In this document: in pieces, positions 28,379-37,477 of the stretch
How the letters are laid out: the number at the start of each line of letters is the position of its first letter
Numbering within the stretch: the stretch's first letter is position 1
Source of the DNA: an uncultured Propionibacteriaceae bacterium
GTDB taxonomy: Bacteria; Actinomycetota; Actinomycetes; Propionibacteriales; Propionibacteriaceae
Length of the DNA stretch: 64,000 nt
Assembly (NCBI GenBank): GCA_937965785.1
Contig: CALCKT010000028.1
Location: 46,982-110,981, forward strand
Direction of reading: 5' to 3'
Translations under genes and position numbers: made by a program
Notes under the pieces: generated by a model
The model's input: only the letters and a program-made list of their open reading frames with translations
Told to the model about the DNA's origin: nothing
Database searches by the model: none

Positions 28379-28812
28379 TGCGCAGGCGGTGGACCACGGC
28401 TATCGGAGCAATCACTGGGATCATGATGATCGCGTCTTCCTCCTCAGGCTGCTCATGTTCCAGAACCTCCCCGGATGCAGGGTCCACCGCCACGCACCCC
28501 CTTCAAAGTGGCAGCGCTGCGCCTCAGGTCATGAGCTCACGCGACGACTTACAATCGCCCACCCCGCTCGCTTGGGATTCGTGGCGAGAAACCGCACCCA
28601 CCACCATTGAGGTCACCTTTCTGTCAGGGCCTGCGTCATGCACCGGCATTCATGCAACGGTTGTTGAAACCACAAATGACATCACCATCGATCTGATGCA
28701 GGGTGCACTTCCAGGAAGTGTCAATTGCCCGGCGATCGCCCTTACCAGCACGACCACGATCGACTTGGGCCAACCGCGTGGAGACCGAGATGTCATCCAG
28801 TCCGCCAGCTGA
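28378..28812 (+). CDS. small secreted lipoprotein of unknown function
   Basis: 144 aa. A basic N-terminus, a hydrophobic stretch (about 7-20), and a lipobox-like SSSSGC with Cys25 as probable lipidation site. The mature part is Ser/Thr-rich with one Cys pair (about 83 and 116) and a beta-rich end. It is coupled to the protease by TAATG, so the two probably work together, for example as protease and inhibitor, chaperone or surface anchor. That role is inference; I do not recognise the family. Confidence 0.65.
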   Translation: MRRRWTTAIGAITGIMMIASSSSGCSCSRTSPDAGSTATHPLQSGSAAPQVMSSRDDLQSPTPLAWDSWRETAPTTIEVTFLSGPASCTGIHATVVETTNDITIDLMQGALPGSVNCPAIALTSTTTIDLGQPRGDRDVIQSAS

Positions 28813-29030
28813 GCGCATTTCAGCTAATTCGTAATGCGCGCCTGTGCAACGTTGACTTGGCAATGGTCACGGCTATGTCTTCCTCCATGCATCCGTTGCC
28901 TGTTTCCCGAATCAGGTAGATCAGATATCGAGGCGTAGCGCGTCCCGATGGGGTTAGCATTCGCTCATCGTCACCTGAGTTGAGTCATTTAGTGTCGTGG
29001 ACTGCTATAGGTTTTATGGACGGTAGTGAA
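28813..29030. other. non-coding AT-richer spacer
   Basis: 218 bp with no gene I can support. It includes GTCGTGGACTGCTATAGG (about 28995), which may be the outer end of the IS3-type remnant that follows. No terminator is evident. Confidence 0.3.
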
Positions 29031-29575
29031 AAACTTGGATTATGGTTTAGGCTGCCGTCTTGGTTTCCCCCCATGTCTTGATGGACTTCGTTCGGGGTGC
29101 GGTACCCGAGCGAGGAATGAAGCCTGGTCTGATCGCAGTCAGTGTTCAATCCATGATGTCACCTCTTTGATTGCTTTTCTTCTGGTGCGGTAGATCCTGC
29201 TGGTTGACGATTTCTTTCCTGCGCGGGTGGCGTTGAATGATATCTGCTGCTGCGCTGTACGTGGTACACGCCGCTTCTTCCCACCGAAGCAGTGGATGCT
29301 ATATTTGTTCATGGTGGCGGTGTAGTCAGTGGACGCGTACTGCAATCCCCGGACTCGACATGAAAAATCGTCATACCCTTGATGGGATGGCAGTTCCGAA
29401 CCGCCATTTCCAGAGAGTTTTGGACCAATTCGGTTCGTATGTGTCCCTGCTATGGCGTAGCCAACAATTCTTTTTGAGCAGAGTGGCCCCATCACGGCCT
29501 GCCAGGTACACGAATCCTTCCCGGGTGTGAATATAGGTGATGTCACCCACCAGTTTCCAGAACTGGAGCATCAGC
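29031..29575 (-). pseudogene. decayed IS3-family transposase (OrfB, C-terminal half)
   Basis: Segments of a typical IS3 rve-domain transposase are spread over different frames: LVGDITYIHTREGFVYLAG, SKRIVGYAIAG, LQYASTDYTATMNKYSI, SFNAT, YRTRRKAIKEVTSWIE, and QTRLHSSLGYRTPNEVHQDM. Several frameshifts and a stop after SWIEH break it. The N-terminal half and OrfA are missing. It marks the right border of the acquired patch. 29576-29662 holds nothing recognisable. Confidence 0.8.
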
Positions 29576-29662
29576 CGTGAAGTCCCTTTCGAGGCTCTTC
29601 ACAATCGAGGGTGTAGGGCTGGTCTGAAGCCGCCGGTATCCGAGCCTTCGCCCGAACCGGGA

Positions 29663-30418
29663 TCAGAAATAGACGGCCACGGGTCCGTGCGGCCCCGGGA
29701 TAATCTCCACCGGGGTCTCGAAGATCCCCGTCAGAACCTCCTCGCGGAAGAGTTCCTCCGGTTTGCCGCTGGCCGCCACCTGCCCGTTCTTCATGGCGAT
29801 GATCGTGTCGGCGTAGGTGGCGGCGAAATTGATGTCGTGCAGCACGATCACGATCGTGCGTCCCAGTTCCTTCGCGGCCCTGCGCAGGTGCTGCATCATC
29901 TGCACGGAATGGGCCATGTCCAAGTTGTTCAAGGGCTCGTCCAGCAGCACATATTTGGTGTCCTGGGCCAGCACCATGGCCACGTAGGCGCGTTGCCGCT
30001 GACCCCCCGAGAGCTCATCGATGAAACGGTCCGCGATCTCCTCCAGGCGCAGGAAGGAGATGGCCTGCTCGATGATCTCGATGTCCTCGACGCCCAGGCG
30101 TCCCCGCGAGTGGGGAAAACGACCGAAACCAACCAGCTGGCGAACCGTCAGCCGGGTCACGAAATGGTTCTCCTGACGAAGCACGGACAGCACCTTGGCG
30201 AGGTCCTTGGACTTGGCCGTCGCCACGTTCATGCCTGCCACCTCGATGGTGCCGGCGTCCATTCCCAGCAGGCGCCCGATCATGGTCAGCAGCGTGGATT
30301 TGCCGGCCCCGTTGGGACCCACCAGGGCGGTGATGCCGCCCTTGGGGATTTTGAGTTCCAAGGGACCGATGGTCGTCGTGGAGCCGTATGTTTTCAGGGC
30401 CGAGTCTACGAGGATCAC
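29663..30418 (-). CDS. ferric-siderophore ABC transporter, ATP-binding protein
   Basis: 251 aa, FepC/FecE type. Walker A GPNGAGKST (about 34-42), signature LSGGQRQRAY (about 136-145), Walker B YVLLDEP (about 156-162), H-loop VLHD. The start is the GTG at 30418, overlapping the upstream permease stop (GTGA) with AAAGGGA before it. It is the last gene of the iron-uptake operon 33465 to 29663. It ends about 90 bp from the IS3 remnant. Confidence 0.92.
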   Translation of the reverse strand: MILVDSALKTYGSTTTIGPLELKIPKGGITALVGPNGAGKSTLLTMIGRLLGMDAGTIEVAGMNVATAKSKDLAKVLSVLRQENHFVTRLTVRQLVGFGRFPHSRGRLGVEDIEIIEQAISFLRLEEIADRFIDELSGGQRQRAYVAMVLAQDTKYVLLDEPLNNLDMAHSVQMMQHLRRAAKELGRTIVIVLHDINFAATYADTIIAMKNGQVAASGKPEELFREEVLTGIFETPVEIIPGPHGPVAVYF

Positions 30419-31434
30419 AGCCGTCCCTTTCTCAGTAGATGGATGAGGAAGAAGGTGCCACCCACCGCCTCGATGATGATGCCCACGGAGCCGGTGGCGT
30501 AGAAGATGTGCCGCAGGGTGAAATAGGCGCCACCGAGGATCACCACACCGACCAGCCACGCCATCGGGAGGACGAACCGGTGCTCGTGGGTGTCGGACAG
30601 CTGATAGGCGGTCATCGCCACCAGGAAACCGAGGAACGACATGGGGCCGACCAGCGAGGTGCTGACGGCCATCAACACCGCCGTCAACATCAGGATCACC
30701 AGCGAATTGCGGCGGTGATCCACGCCCAGGCCGATGGCTGTGTCGCGTCCCAGCCCCAGCACGTCGAGGGTTCGTGACATCGCCAGCAGCAATCCACCAG
30801 CGACCAGGGCCAGGGGAATCGCGACCCGCAGCTGGGACACGTCGGCATTTGAGATGTTGCCGATGAGCCTGGCACTCAGGATGTCGAACGCCGACGGGTT
30901 CAGGAGGTTCTGCATGTAGGTGGACAGGGCGCCGAGTCCCGTCCCGATGACGATGCCCAGCAGAAGCGTCTGGTGGATGTTGGCGCGCTCGTTCCGAAGC
31001 ATCCAGCCGTAGAGCAGCGCCGCCAGGGCTACCATGAGCCCGACCTGCATGAGGTACTGTCCCGTGCTGTCCATGCTGGTCAACCCCGTGATGCCGAAGA
31101 AGAACACGATGCTGGTCTGGAGCAGGCGGTACAGCGACTCGAAACCCATGATCGAGGGTGTGATGATCCGGTTGTTGGTGATGGTCTGGAAGGCGACCGT
31201 CGCCAGTGCCTGGCACCAGGCGACCACCAGGATCACGGCCACGGATGTGGCTCGCACCTGGGCGATCCGCCAGAAACCGGGCGAGCCCACGGGCATGGGA
31301 TTGTGCCAGGCGAGAATGCAGTAGCAGACGCCCGGGGCCAGGAGGACCAGGACCGCCAGGGCGGCCCAGTAGCGCCGCGCCTCCCGGGGACCGGCGAAGG
31401 CGCCATGCCTTGTGCGCGTCATCGTCTCAGGCAT
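30415..31434 (-). CDS. ferric-siderophore ABC transporter permease (FecCD family)
   Basis: 339 aa, about nine transmembrane helices. FecCD hallmarks include ITNNRIITPSIMGFESLY, LGLGRDTAIGLGVDHRR (about 222-238) and VGPMSFLGFLVAM (about 260-272). It pairs with the second permease at 31427 (8-nt overlap), forming the heterodimeric channel. Confidence 0.92.
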   Translation of the reverse strand: MPETMTRTRHGAFAGPREARRYWAALAVLVLLAPGVCYCILAWHNPMPVGSPGFWRIAQVRATSVAVILVVAWCQALATVAFQTITNNRIITPSIMGFESLYRLLQTSIVFFFGITGLTSMDSTGQYLMQVGLMVALAALLYGWMLRNERANIHQTLLLGIVIGTGLGALSTYMQNLLNPSAFDILSARLIGNISNADVSQLRVAIPLALVAGGLLLAMSRTLDVLGLGRDTAIGLGVDHRRNSLVILMLTAVLMAVSTSLVGPMSFLGFLVAMTAYQLSDTHEHRFVLPMAWLVGVVILGGAYFTLRHIFYATGSVGIIIEAVGGTFFLIHLLRKGRL

Positions 31435-32440
31435 TTCTCCGCCTCCTCAACAGGAGAAAGGCGAACACGAACGCCCCGACCACCGACAGGATGGTGCCGA
31501 CGGGAACCTCGAAGGGCATGATCACGAGGCGGCCCACGATGTCGCAGGCCGTGACCATCGCGGCCCCGGTCAGGCAGACCCACGGCAGGTTGGAACGCAG
31601 ATTGTCGCCCCGAAGCAGGGAGACGATGTTCGGGACGACCAATCCCAGGAAGGGAAGGTTGCCGATCACCACGGTGATGATGCCGGTGACCGCCGCGATC
31701 ATTCCGGTGCCGAGCAGCACGACCTTCCGGTGATCGAGCCCGACATTTGTCGCGACGTCCTTTCCGAGACCAGCAATCGTGAACTGGTCCGCCACCAGGA
31801 AGACCCCGATGACCACGATCACCACGGCCCACACCGGTTCGTACTGTCCTTGGATCGCTGCGGAGAACGAGCCCTGGAACCATATCCCCAGGGTCTGGAG
31901 CATGCTGGTGGCCTGCGCCAGGTAGGAAGAAACGGCGCCGACCACCGCGCCCAGCATGATGCCGACGATCGGGACGATCATCGCGGAACGCAACTGGATG
32001 CGCCTCAGAACCAGGAAGAACACCATCGTGCCCCCGAAGGCGGCGACGATGGCGGCCACCATCTTCACCATCAAAGGTGCCTCCGGGTAGAGGATCAGCA
32101 CGCAGAGCAGTCCAAGACCCGCCCACTCGGTGGTTCCGGTGGTGGTTGGTTCGACGAAACGGTTCTGGGAGATCTGCTGCATCACCAGGCCCGATATGGC
32201 CATGGCGGAGCCCGCCAGCAGCAGGGAAACGGTGCGGGGAATGCGGGTCAGGGCGAAGATGTAGGCGCCGTCCGGGGAACCGAACACGTCATAGACACCG
32301 ACCAGCAGGGACAGCACGGTCAGTGCCAGGAGCCCGAGAAGACCCAGCAGCAGGGGAGCGGTGAACAGTCGTTGCCGGGATGTGACACCGCCGGGGACTC
32401 GGCTGTCGGTTTCGTCCCCGGCGGTTTTCGGTTCGGTCAC
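31427..32440 (-). CDS. ferric-siderophore ABC transporter permease (FecCD family)
   Basis: 337 aa, about nine transmembrane helices. The typical RIPRTVSLLLAGSAMAISGLVMQ (about 67-89) and GNLPFLGLVVPNIV (about 264-277) are present. The GTG start at 32440 overlaps the stop of the binding-protein gene. It is coupled to its partner permease downstream. Confidence 0.92.
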   Translation of the reverse strand: MTEPKTAGDETDSRVPGGVTSRQRLFTAPLLLGLLGLLALTVLSLLVGVYDVFGSPDGAYIFALTRIPRTVSLLLAGSAMAISGLVMQQISQNRFVEPTTTGTTEWAGLGLLCVLILYPEAPLMVKMVAAIVAAFGGTMVFFLVLRRIQLRSAMIVPIVGIMLGAVVGAVSSYLAQATSMLQTLGIWFQGSFSAAIQGQYEPVWAVVIVVIGVFLVADQFTIAGLGKDVATNVGLDHRKVVLLGTGMIAAVTGIITVVIGNLPFLGLVVPNIVSLLRGDNLRSNLPWVCLTGAAMVTACDIVGRLVIMPFEVPVGTILSVVGAFVFAFLLLRRRRNA

Positions 32441-33465
32441 GCAGGCTTCTCCATGGCGTCGGCCATGTCGTTGAAGAATTTGGTGTAGGTCTGGATGCCC
32501 TCATTGAGGTAGGTGTCGGCGGGCATGTAGACGATCTGTTTCTTGGTGACTGCCGTCACGTTCTGCAGGGGAGCGGAACCCGCGATCACCTCGGAGGCCG
32601 GGGTGACGGTTTCCCCTTCGGCGGTGATGGCGCCGTCGCGGTCCATCGCGAGGATCCAGTCCGGGTTGGACTGGGCGATGGCCTCGACGGAGATCTCGTC
32701 GCCCTGGTGGTCGCTGCTGCCCTGGCTCTCCAGGGCGGGGGTGAGACCGAGGATCTCGAAGACGGGCCCGAGCGTGCGCCCGGAACCGGGAGCCGCGTAG
32801 TTGACCTTGCCCTTCGAGACGATGACGGCCATCACCTTGGAACCCGGCTTGTACGCGGCCTTCACCCGGGCGATCGAGGCGTCGAAATCGCTCACCAGCT
32901 TGGCGGCCTCGTCCTTTTTGCCGAAGATCTCCCCGGCCACGGTGACCTGGCGTTTCAACTCCTCGTCGAACTTGTACTTGGGCTTCCCGTTTTCGTCCTT
33001 CTCGTCGCGGATGTCGATGTCCACGAGAGCGGCTTCGGGGGTCAGCTGCTTGAACTGGTCGTATTTGTCCTTGAAACGCTGCCCGTTGATGATCAGGTCG
33101 GGCTGGACCCCGACTGCGGCCTCCATGTTGGGTTCCCGGTGGTCCCCGAGGTTCACGATGGAACTGTCGGTCTTGTACGGGGATCCCTTCGCGATGATCT
33201 CCTGCGGGGCGGCAGAAAGCTTCACCCCCCATTCCTGGAGGGGCTGGAACAGGCGGTTGTCGGTGACTATGACGCTCTTGGCGGGCACCGGGACGGTCAC
33301 GGAGCCACGGTTGTCCTGGATGGTCACGGTGGTCGCCCCGGCGGACTGTGAGGCGTTGGCGGGGTCGCTCGGCTGCGAGTTCGCGCCGCCGCAGGCGGTG
33401 AGGCCGATGCTCACGCTCACGAGGGCGACCAAGGCGGGTAACAGACGGGTCTTCGGGATACTCAC
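32437..33465 (-). CDS. siderophore-binding lipoprotein of iron ABC transporter
   Basis: 342 aa. Signal peptide with lipobox GLTACGG (Cys about 22). The mature protein is a class III periplasmic-binding-protein fold (PAKSVIVTDNRLFQPLQEWGV, VGVQPDLIINGQRF, NPDWILAMDRDG), of the FatB/CeuE type. It captures Fe-siderophore outside the membrane for the two FecCD permeases. The GTG start at 33465 is chosen from AGGAGAACC directly before it; longer frames upstream lack this. A DtxR/IdeR-like box lies 30 bp upstream. Confidence 0.93.
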   Translation of the reverse strand: MSIPKTRLLPALVALVSVSIGLTACGGANSQPSDPANASQSAGATTVTIQDNRGSVTVPVPAKSVIVTDNRLFQPLQEWGVKLSAAPQEIIAKGSPYKTDSSIVNLGDHREPNMEAAVGVQPDLIINGQRFKDKYDQFKQLTPEAALVDIDIRDEKDENGKPKYKFDEELKRQVTVAGEIFGKKDEAAKLVSDFDASIARVKAAYKPGSKVMAVIVSKGKVNYAAPGSGRTLGPVFEILGLTPALESQGSSDHQGDEISVEAIAQSNPDWILAMDRDGAITAEGETVTPASEVIAGSAPLQNVTAVTKKQIVYMPADTYLNEGIQTYTKFFNDMADAMEKPA

Positions 33466-33494
33466 GGTTCTCCTATGCGGTTGCCGGATTCGGG

Positions 33495-33531
33495 CAAGGT
33501 AAGTCAACCCTATCTTTTGCGAAAAGGTAAG
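33495..33531 (-). promoter_or_regulatory. DtxR/IdeR-type iron box upstream of siderophore operon
   Basis: CAAGGTAAGTCAACCCTAT (33495-33513) matches about 14 of 19 positions of the IdeR/DtxR palindrome TWAGGTWAGSCTWACCTWA, by my alignment. A second AAGGTAAG half-site is at 33524-33531. TAGGGT on the minus strand (33507-33512) could be the -10. Iron-dependent repression is the expected control. Confidence 0.6.
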
Positions 33532-33553
33532 GGGTGGTGTGTCGGCCACCCGA

Positions 33554-34330
33554 TCAGGGAATCCGCATCCCGTTCTCCGTGGCACCCCGGTAACCGTCGA
33601 GAAGCAGGTTGATTCTCCGGGCCGACAACTCGCTGACCCTGTCCGGGAGCTCCTCGCGTGGGACCCAGTGGATCGCCTTGAGTTCCCGGTCCCGGGGAGC
33701 GATGCGGCGGGCGACCGGGCCGGGCAGGACACCGCCGTCGTAGATGAACTCGATGGCATCGCCCCAGCCGAGGTGGGGTGGCATCCAGTCGGTGATGGCG
33801 GGCTCACCGGGATCGATGTCGAGGCCGATTTCCTCGAGCAGTTCGCGGCGGCCCCCCGCGCGGGGTGACTCATCCGGGTCCACCACCCCGCCGGGGAGTT
33901 CCCAGTCGTCCTTGTAGGTCGTCTCGGTCAGCAGCACCCGGCCGGTCTCGTCGCGGAAGACGACGTGGGCGATGACGCGTTTCGTCGGCAGCACCGAGTT
34001 CATCACCCCGGAGAAACCGTGCGGGCCGTAGACCGGATCCACGGCCAGCCGGGCGTAGATCAGCACGTCCACCAAGCGCCCCGACGGGGTGAGCAGGGCC
34101 GAACGCAACCTGCCCTCCCGCCGGAAACCGCAGCGGTGCAGCGCGACCATGGCGGCCCGGTCAGTGGCCGGTATGTCGCACTGCAACCGTCGCAGGTCGT
34201 GGGCCAGGATGGCGTCGTCGGCGGCCAGGGAAACCGCCCGCTCCAGAGTGGCGGCGTCCACCACCTGTTCCTCCCAGCGGAGCTGGCCCACCCCGCCGAC
34301 GATGTCCACCTGGACCCTGAAGTCGCTCAC
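33554..34330 (-). CDS. GNAT-like/Nudix two-domain protein
   Basis: 258 aa. Residues about 20-100 resemble the core of a GNAT acetyltransferase (RLQCDIPATDRAAMVALHRCGFRREGRL), although the acetyl-CoA loop is not clear. Residues about 115-245 are a Nudix hydrolase with intact box (GVVDPDE, RRELLEEIGL, about 148-170). The GTG start at 34330 overlaps the glgB stop (GTGA), so it is made with the glycogen operon. A link to nucleotide-sugar turnover is possible but unproven. Confidence 0.75.
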   Translation of the reverse strand: MSDFRVQVDIVGGVGQLRWEEQVVDAATLERAVSLAADDAILAHDLRRLQCDIPATDRAAMVALHRCGFRREGRLRSALLTPSGRLVDVLIYARLAVDPVYGPHGFSGVMNSVLPTKRVIAHVVFRDETGRVLLTETTYKDDWELPGGVVDPDESPRAGGRRELLEEIGLDIDPGEPAITDWMPPHLGWGDAIEFIYDGGVLPGPVARRIAPRDRELKAIHWVPREELPDRVSELSARRINLLLDGYRGATENGMRIP

Positions 34331-36222
34331 TTGGCGTTGCGCCGCAACCAGATCGAACCCAGCGGGGGGATCGTCACCTCGGCGCTGGCCGGGAAATGTC
34401 CCCACGGCTCGTCGTGTGCGGTGACCACACCCAGGTTGCCGAACTGCCCGGAGCCGTCGTAGGCCTCCGAGTCCGTGTTCAGGATTTCCTCCCATTCGCC
34501 GTCGATGGGCAGCCCGACGGGGTAGTCACGCAGCGGCTCGGGGGAGAAATTGGTGAAACAGGCCACGTGATTTCCCCGGGAGTCGTTGCGCACCCAGCTC
34601 AAGGCGTTGTGCCCCCTGTCGTCGGCGTTGATCCAGGTGAAACCCTCCGGGGCGTTGTCCAGTTCGAACAGCGGGGGATTGTCGCGGTAGATCGTGTTGA
34701 GGTCGCGGAACAGTCGCTGCAGGCCTCCGTGACCCCAGAGTTCCGTGACCCACCACTCCAGGCTGGTGGCCTCGTTGAACTCGGGGCGCTGGGCGAACTC
34801 GGAACCCATGAAGATCAGCTGCTTGCCGGGGAAACTCCACATGAACGAGTAGAAGGCGCGAAGAGTGGCAAACTTGCGCCAGTCGTCCTGGGGCACCTTG
34901 TTGATCATCGAACCCTTGCCGTGCACGACCTCGTCGTGGCTGATCGGCAGGATGAAGTTCTCCGAGTACTGGTAGACCATCGCGAACGTCAAAAGATTGT
35001 GCTCGTACTGGCGGTAGACCGGATCCAGCGCCAAATAGCGCAGGGTGTCGTTCATCCAGCCCATGTTCCACTTGAAACCGAAACCGAGCCCATCCTTGTC
35101 GACGGGTTTGGTGACCCCCGGGAAACTGGTGGACTCCTCGGCGATCATCATCGTCCCCGGATGGCGTTCGTACATGTGCCGGTTGACGTAGCGCAGGAAG
35201 TCGATGGCCTCCAGGTTCTCGCGACCCCCGTGCTTGTTCGGCACCCACTGGCCCTCGGCGCGCGAGTAGTCGAGGTAGAGCATGGAGGCCACGGCGTCGA
35301 CCCGCAGGCCGTCGATGTGGAACTCGGACAGCCAGTACAAGGCGTTGGAGACCAGGAAGCTCTTCACCTCGTTGCGGCCGTAGTTGAAGATGTAGGTTCC
35401 CCAGTCCATGTGCTCGCCCTGACGGGGGTCGGCGTGCTCGTACAGGGCGGTACCGTCGAAACGACCCAGAGCCCAGTCATCCTTCGGGAAGTGTCCCGGC
35501 ACCCAGTCGAGGATCACACCGATCCCGGCCTGGTGGAGCTTGTCGATCAGGAAACGCAGATCGTCGGGTTTGCCGAAACGGCTCGTGGGGGAGTAGTAAC
35601 CGGTCACCTGGTAGCCCCAGCTCGGTTCGAACGGGTGCTCCGCCAGGGGCATGAACTCGACGTGGGTGTAGCCCTGCCACTTGACGTAGGAGACGAGTTC
35701 CTCGGCCAGGTCCAGGTAGCTCTTGCCGCGCCGCCAACCGCCGAGGTGCACCTCGTAGATGCTCATCGGTTCCTTGTAGAGCTTCGACTGCTCCCGTTTC
35801 GCGATCCACTCGTCATCGGACCAGACGTACTTCGACTCGTAGACGATCGAGGCGTTGGCCGGGGCCTGCTCGGAGAACCGGGCCATCGGATCCACCTTCT
35901 CCCGCCAGACACCGTCGGGTCCCTGGATGCGGAACTTGTAGAGCGTTTCCTCCTTGAGTCCCTCGATGAAGGTGCCCCACACCCCGGAACCGGGAATCAG
36001 CTGCATCGGGTCGCCGGTCCACCAGTTGAAGTCACCGATCACCTGCACCGCGCGAGCATTGGGCGCCCAGACCGCGAACCTGACGCCTTCGATGGGCCCC
36101 CTCTCGTCGTCCTCGACCGTGCACTGGAAGGCGCCGAGACGCTTCCAAAGTTCGGTGTCGCCACCGTTGTGGAATCCTTCCAGGTCCCAGCCGGTCAGCC
36201 CGCCAAACGGATCATGCGCCAT
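34327..36222 (-). CDS. glgB: 1,4-alpha-glucan branching enzyme
   Basis: 631 aa, GH13 subfamily 9. An N-terminal CBM48 domain (FAVWAPNARAVQVIGDFNWW, about 48-68) is followed by the catalytic barrel: nucleophile Asp in HIDGLRVDAVASMLYLDYSR (about 300-319), acid Glu in MIAEEST (about 352-358), HDEVVHGKG (about 421-429). It lacks the extra N1 domain of longer homologues. It forms alpha-1,6 branches in glycogen. The ATG follows GAGGAG; the maltokinase gene ends 10 nt upstream. Confidence 0.96.
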   Translation of the reverse strand: MAHDPFGGLTGWDLEGFHNGGDTELWKRLGAFQCTVEDDERGPIEGVRFAVWAPNARAVQVIGDFNWWTGDPMQLIPGSGVWGTFIEGLKEETLYKFRIQGPDGVWREKVDPMARFSEQAPANASIVYESKYVWSDDEWIAKREQSKLYKEPMSIYEVHLGGWRRGKSYLDLAEELVSYVKWQGYTHVEFMPLAEHPFEPSWGYQVTGYYSPTSRFGKPDDLRFLIDKLHQAGIGVILDWVPGHFPKDDWALGRFDGTALYEHADPRQGEHMDWGTYIFNYGRNEVKSFLVSNALYWLSEFHIDGLRVDAVASMLYLDYSRAEGQWVPNKHGGRENLEAIDFLRYVNRHMYERHPGTMMIAEESTSFPGVTKPVDKDGLGFGFKWNMGWMNDTLRYLALDPVYRQYEHNLLTFAMVYQYSENFILPISHDEVVHGKGSMINKVPQDDWRKFATLRAFYSFMWSFPGKQLIFMGSEFAQRPEFNEATSLEWWVTELWGHGGLQRLFRDLNTIYRDNPPLFELDNAPEGFTWINADDRGHNALSWVRNDSRGNHVACFTNFSPEPLRDYPVGLPIDGEWEEILNTDSEAYDGSGQFGNLGVVTAHDEPWGHFPASAEVTIPPLGSIWLRRNAK

Positions 36223-36232
36223 TGTCAGCTCC

Positions 36233-37474
36233 TCAAGACTCGATGCCTGTCAGATAATCTACCGGGATACGGAGGCAAGTGGGGCGATTCCGGGATTCGT
36301 AGACCGTCTCGTAGACGGCCTTGTCCACCTCGTAGGCGAGCAGGGCTTCCGCCAGGATTCCGGCGGTGCCGTCGTAACCCTCCAGGAAGGCCGCCCGGGC
36401 ATCGTCCCGCCAGCCCTCGGGGGCGCCTCCGCTGGCCGCGGCGTAGTCGAAGGAGCGCAACATGCCGGCCACGTCCCGCAGCGGGGAATCGGGTTCGCGT
36501 CTCTCCTGCAACGATTTGATGGGCTCGCCCTCGAAGTCGACGTAGCGCCAGCCGTTCCGGGTCGACAGCGCCTGACCGAGGTGGCAGTCCCCGTGGATGC
36601 GCTGGATCGGCAACTCGAGTTCCTCGATGACGGAGTAGGCCCGCAGCGCCGGGCCGCGGAACCTCTCGAGCAGCGGAACCTCAGATGCGGCGGCGTCCAG
36701 TCGTGCCCGGAACTGGGCCACCAGTTTCCGCCCGTGCAGTCTGCCGGTGGGGAAACGACTGGCCAAAAGGTCGTGCACCCGGTTCAGCTGGCGGCCCAGT
36801 TCCCGGGCCTGCTCGGTGAAACCAGTTCCGGTCCCGGCGGCCCGGCAGGCCTCGACGAACCCGTCGCGCGGATCGGGCAGCGCCTCCAGGAACACCCCGA
36901 GGTGCGCCCCACGCCACTCCCACCAGCCGAAAAGCTCCGCCACCGCACCGGAACCGGACAGGGCCCGGTGCATCTCGACATCGACGTTCGGGCCGTTCTC
37001 GATGCGACGAAAGATCTTTCCGACGATCAGGTCCCCGAAGAAAATCGACGTGTTCGACTGTTCCCCGCGGTAGCGGCGGCCCGGGAGCCCGGAGGGAACC
37101 TCCCGGGTGGCCACGAAACCCGGTGCGCCGGAGGACAGGCAGTCGAGCAGCGCGGTCATCGCGGCGGGTTCGTCCGCGACCTCCGCGACATCGAAACCGG
37201 TTCCTTCCAATTCGATGCGCGCCAAGGGTTCCGTGGGGCAGTCCCCGGCGGCGTGGAAGGCCAGTGGCACGTGGTACCTCTCTGTTTCCCCCGTCGGGTA
37301 GGCCACCTCCAGCAGGGCGCTTCGCAGCCCGGGGCCGGCTTCTCCCGGCGGCCGGAACCAGTCGGTGAGTTCTACTTGGCGGGGAACCCCGCCGCGGGAA
37401 CGCCCGGAGAACCACCGGGCATTTTCGGCCAGCTTCCAGAGCGCCCCGAGCAGTGGGTCGTGGTTGCGGTTCAT
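36233..37474 (-). CDS. mak: maltokinase (Mak/Pep2-like)
   Basis: 413 aa. Kinase-like fold with the conserved IHGDCHLGQ catalytic loop (about 292-300) and the DFEGEP metal motif (about 312-317), plus LIVGKIFRR as the probable ATP-Lys region (about 149-157). It phosphorylates maltose with ATP to maltose-1-phosphate, the donor for GlgE encoded just upstream (3 nt apart). Part of the operon glgE-mak-glgB. Confidence 0.9.
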   Translation of the reverse strand: MNRNHDPLLGALWKLAENARWFSGRSRGGVPRQVELTDWFRPPGEAGPGLRSALLEVAYPTGETERYHVPLAFHAAGDCPTEPLARIELEGTGFDVAEVADEPAAMTALLDCLSSGAPGFVATREVPSGLPGRRYRGEQSNTSIFFGDLIVGKIFRRIENGPNVDVEMHRALSGSGAVAELFGWWEWRGAHLGVFLEALPDPRDGFVEACRAAGTGTGFTEQARELGRQLNRVHDLLASRFPTGRLHGRKLVAQFRARLDAAASEVPLLERFRGPALRAYSVIEELELPIQRIHGDCHLGQALSTRNGWRYVDFEGEPIKSLQERREPDSPLRDVAGMLRSFDYAAASGGAPEGWRDDARAAFLEGYDGTAGILAEALLAYEVDKAVYETVYESRNRPTCLRIPVDYLTGIES

Positions 37475-37477
37475 GGT

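Noticed and set aside
34396..36519. About 700-codon frame antisense to glgB
   Set aside because: Same reason; glgB shows all catalytic motifs on the minus strand.
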